The notes below the pieces were generated by a model. It was not told where the DNA came from and ran no database searches. It saw only the letters and a program-made list of their open reading frames with translations. Position numbers and translations under genes: made by a program. From assembly GCA_944989445.1 (NCBI GenBank), contig CALYLW010000285.1:1025299-1089298 (forward strand): a DNA stretch of 64,000 nucleotides, read 5' to 3'. Every line of letters starts with the position of its first letter. Positions within the stretch are counted from its first letter, which is position 1. Positions 62,949-64,000 of this stretch are shown one piece after another. This stretch comes from Ampullaceana balthica (taxonomy: Eukaryota; Mollusca; Gastropoda; Lymnaeidae).

Positions 62949-64000
62949 ATTTGAAGGAATCCCCGTGGAAGTAAATACAAAGCATAAAGAAAATTTAATT
63001 TACTAGTTTTAAATGTAAATTATTATATTTTAGAGACGTACCTTTACTCGTATTTGAATGAAAGTCTTTATTAAAATGTTTATATTAAACCTGTCTGATT
63101 TTAAAATCCTAAAAATTAAATCTGTTTTAGGCAAAAGAGATTTGACATTGATATAACCAAAAATCGCACCGCTCTGATCAGATGCGTTACTACGGGGGTG
63201 CGGATGGTGCGGAAAGGGTGACACCATTAAAAGGGTGAAGAGTGAAGAGGTCTTATCTTATCTTCTTGTCACAAACATACAGAGCTCCATACGATAGAAA
63301 TACCACCAAAGAAAACATATTTCAAAATTGGAAGTTTTGTAAAGTTACGTTGTGCACAATTTGGGAATCATTGCCAAAAACACTATTCAAGTATTTCATA
63401 ATAATAAGAATGTAATAAAATGGCCATGATGTGAAGAAGAAATGAACTTCCGTGTTGAATGAAGTATTTATTATTTATTTAAGCTTAGCACTAAGATTAG
63501 TTTGAAGACATGTAAAAATTAACAGAGCTTTAACTGCTTTGACAAAGGACCGAACATTTTCAAAACTAGAAAACTAGCTCTTCCAAAATAAGCAAATGAT
63601 TGGAATGTTTTGGGGTTACCCGATATAATATGACAAGTTTTTATATATTCAATGAAGACAAACATGGAATGCTATTTTATTATTATCAATTTATAAATAC
63701 ATAAAGAAATTGCAACTTGCTTGTTATGTATTATTGTTATTATTATTTACAGTTTATACACTGAACATGACATTATATTGAAACTAAAACTATTTTTAAA
63801 AAAAATAAACTTATAACATTTAAGGTATTCCTGATCGAAAAAACAACAACAAAATAACGTATGCTGCTCTATTTTATTTTATATTTTGAAAATATTATAT
63901 AATGAGTGAAAAATCCAAACTCTTTTGTGAAAGCACGGAGTGTGGTAATATCTATTGACAAGATTGTGGACAAAGTAAAATTTCAATCTTGCATTCCTTC
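62949..64000. other. Probable upstream intron or flank of ankyrin copy B
   Basis: AT-rich and non-coding as far as I can see. A (TCTTA)n run at 63251-63264, read on the minus strand as (TAAGA)n, resembles LINE 3' tails, like that at 23265-23278. No upstream ankyrin exon was recognised. Confidence 0.35.

Noticed and set aside
63030..63227. Upstream exon of ankyrin copy B
   Set aside because: The 65-codon antisense frame has no ankyrin consensus and no convincing splice sites.

Overview
The window looks like nuclear DNA of an invertebrate animal, most likely a lophotrochozoan such as a mollusc (inference). It is AT-rich with very few genes. It holds decayed RTE-like, CR1/L2-like and I/jockey-like LINEs, Harbinger-type MITEs, a Helitron-like element, a Merlin transposase relic, a Ty3/gypsy relic, a tRNA-derived SINE and many minisatellites. 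There are no bacterial-style operons, rRNAs, tRNA genes or CRISPR arrays.

Layout. 1-1338 is the GC-rich last coding exon of a C2H2 zinc-finger gene; its two fingers sit at the extreme C-terminus, as in Hunchback/Ikaros proteins. 1339-22.8 kb is non-coding: the probable 3' UTR, two copies of one ~280-bp MITE in opposite orientation, six tandem-repeat arrays and a CpG-rich, CRE-rich patch near 12.4-12.8 kb. 22.8-30.7 kb is a transposon graveyard. Its centrepiece is a palindromic foldback element (23691-27813) split by an RTE-like LINE whose 5' half is inverted, with a perfect 13-bp target-site duplication (TSD).

33-45 kb (block A) and 57.6-63 kb (block B) are two copies of one duplicated segment. 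Each holds an ankyrin-repeat gene on the minus strand plus its 3' flank. Block A was later enlarged by a full-length RTE-like LINE (33378-36835, 10-bp TSD) and a 4.0-kb Helitron-like element (37268-41272). Block B keeps the matching unfilled sites and has its own insertions and a 7 x 37-bp array. Both ankyrin copies carry lesions: two frameshifts in A, two in-frame stops in B. Copy B (about 858 codons) has roughly 13 ankyrin repeats and a C-terminal segment resembling a degenerate SOCS box, so it is ASB-like.

Between the blocks lie a 5'-truncated LINE copy, two tandem ~0.45-0.48-kb elements with short terminal inverted repeats, a GC-cored degenerate array, and a decayed I/jockey-like LINE (52.7-56.7 kb, minus). 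Inside that LINE sits a 195-bp insert with an 11-bp TSD and a hammerhead-ribozyme-like core. The most interesting items are the self-dating nest of insertions, the duplicated ankyrin loci and the hammerhead-like insert. I found no convincing new multi-gene system.
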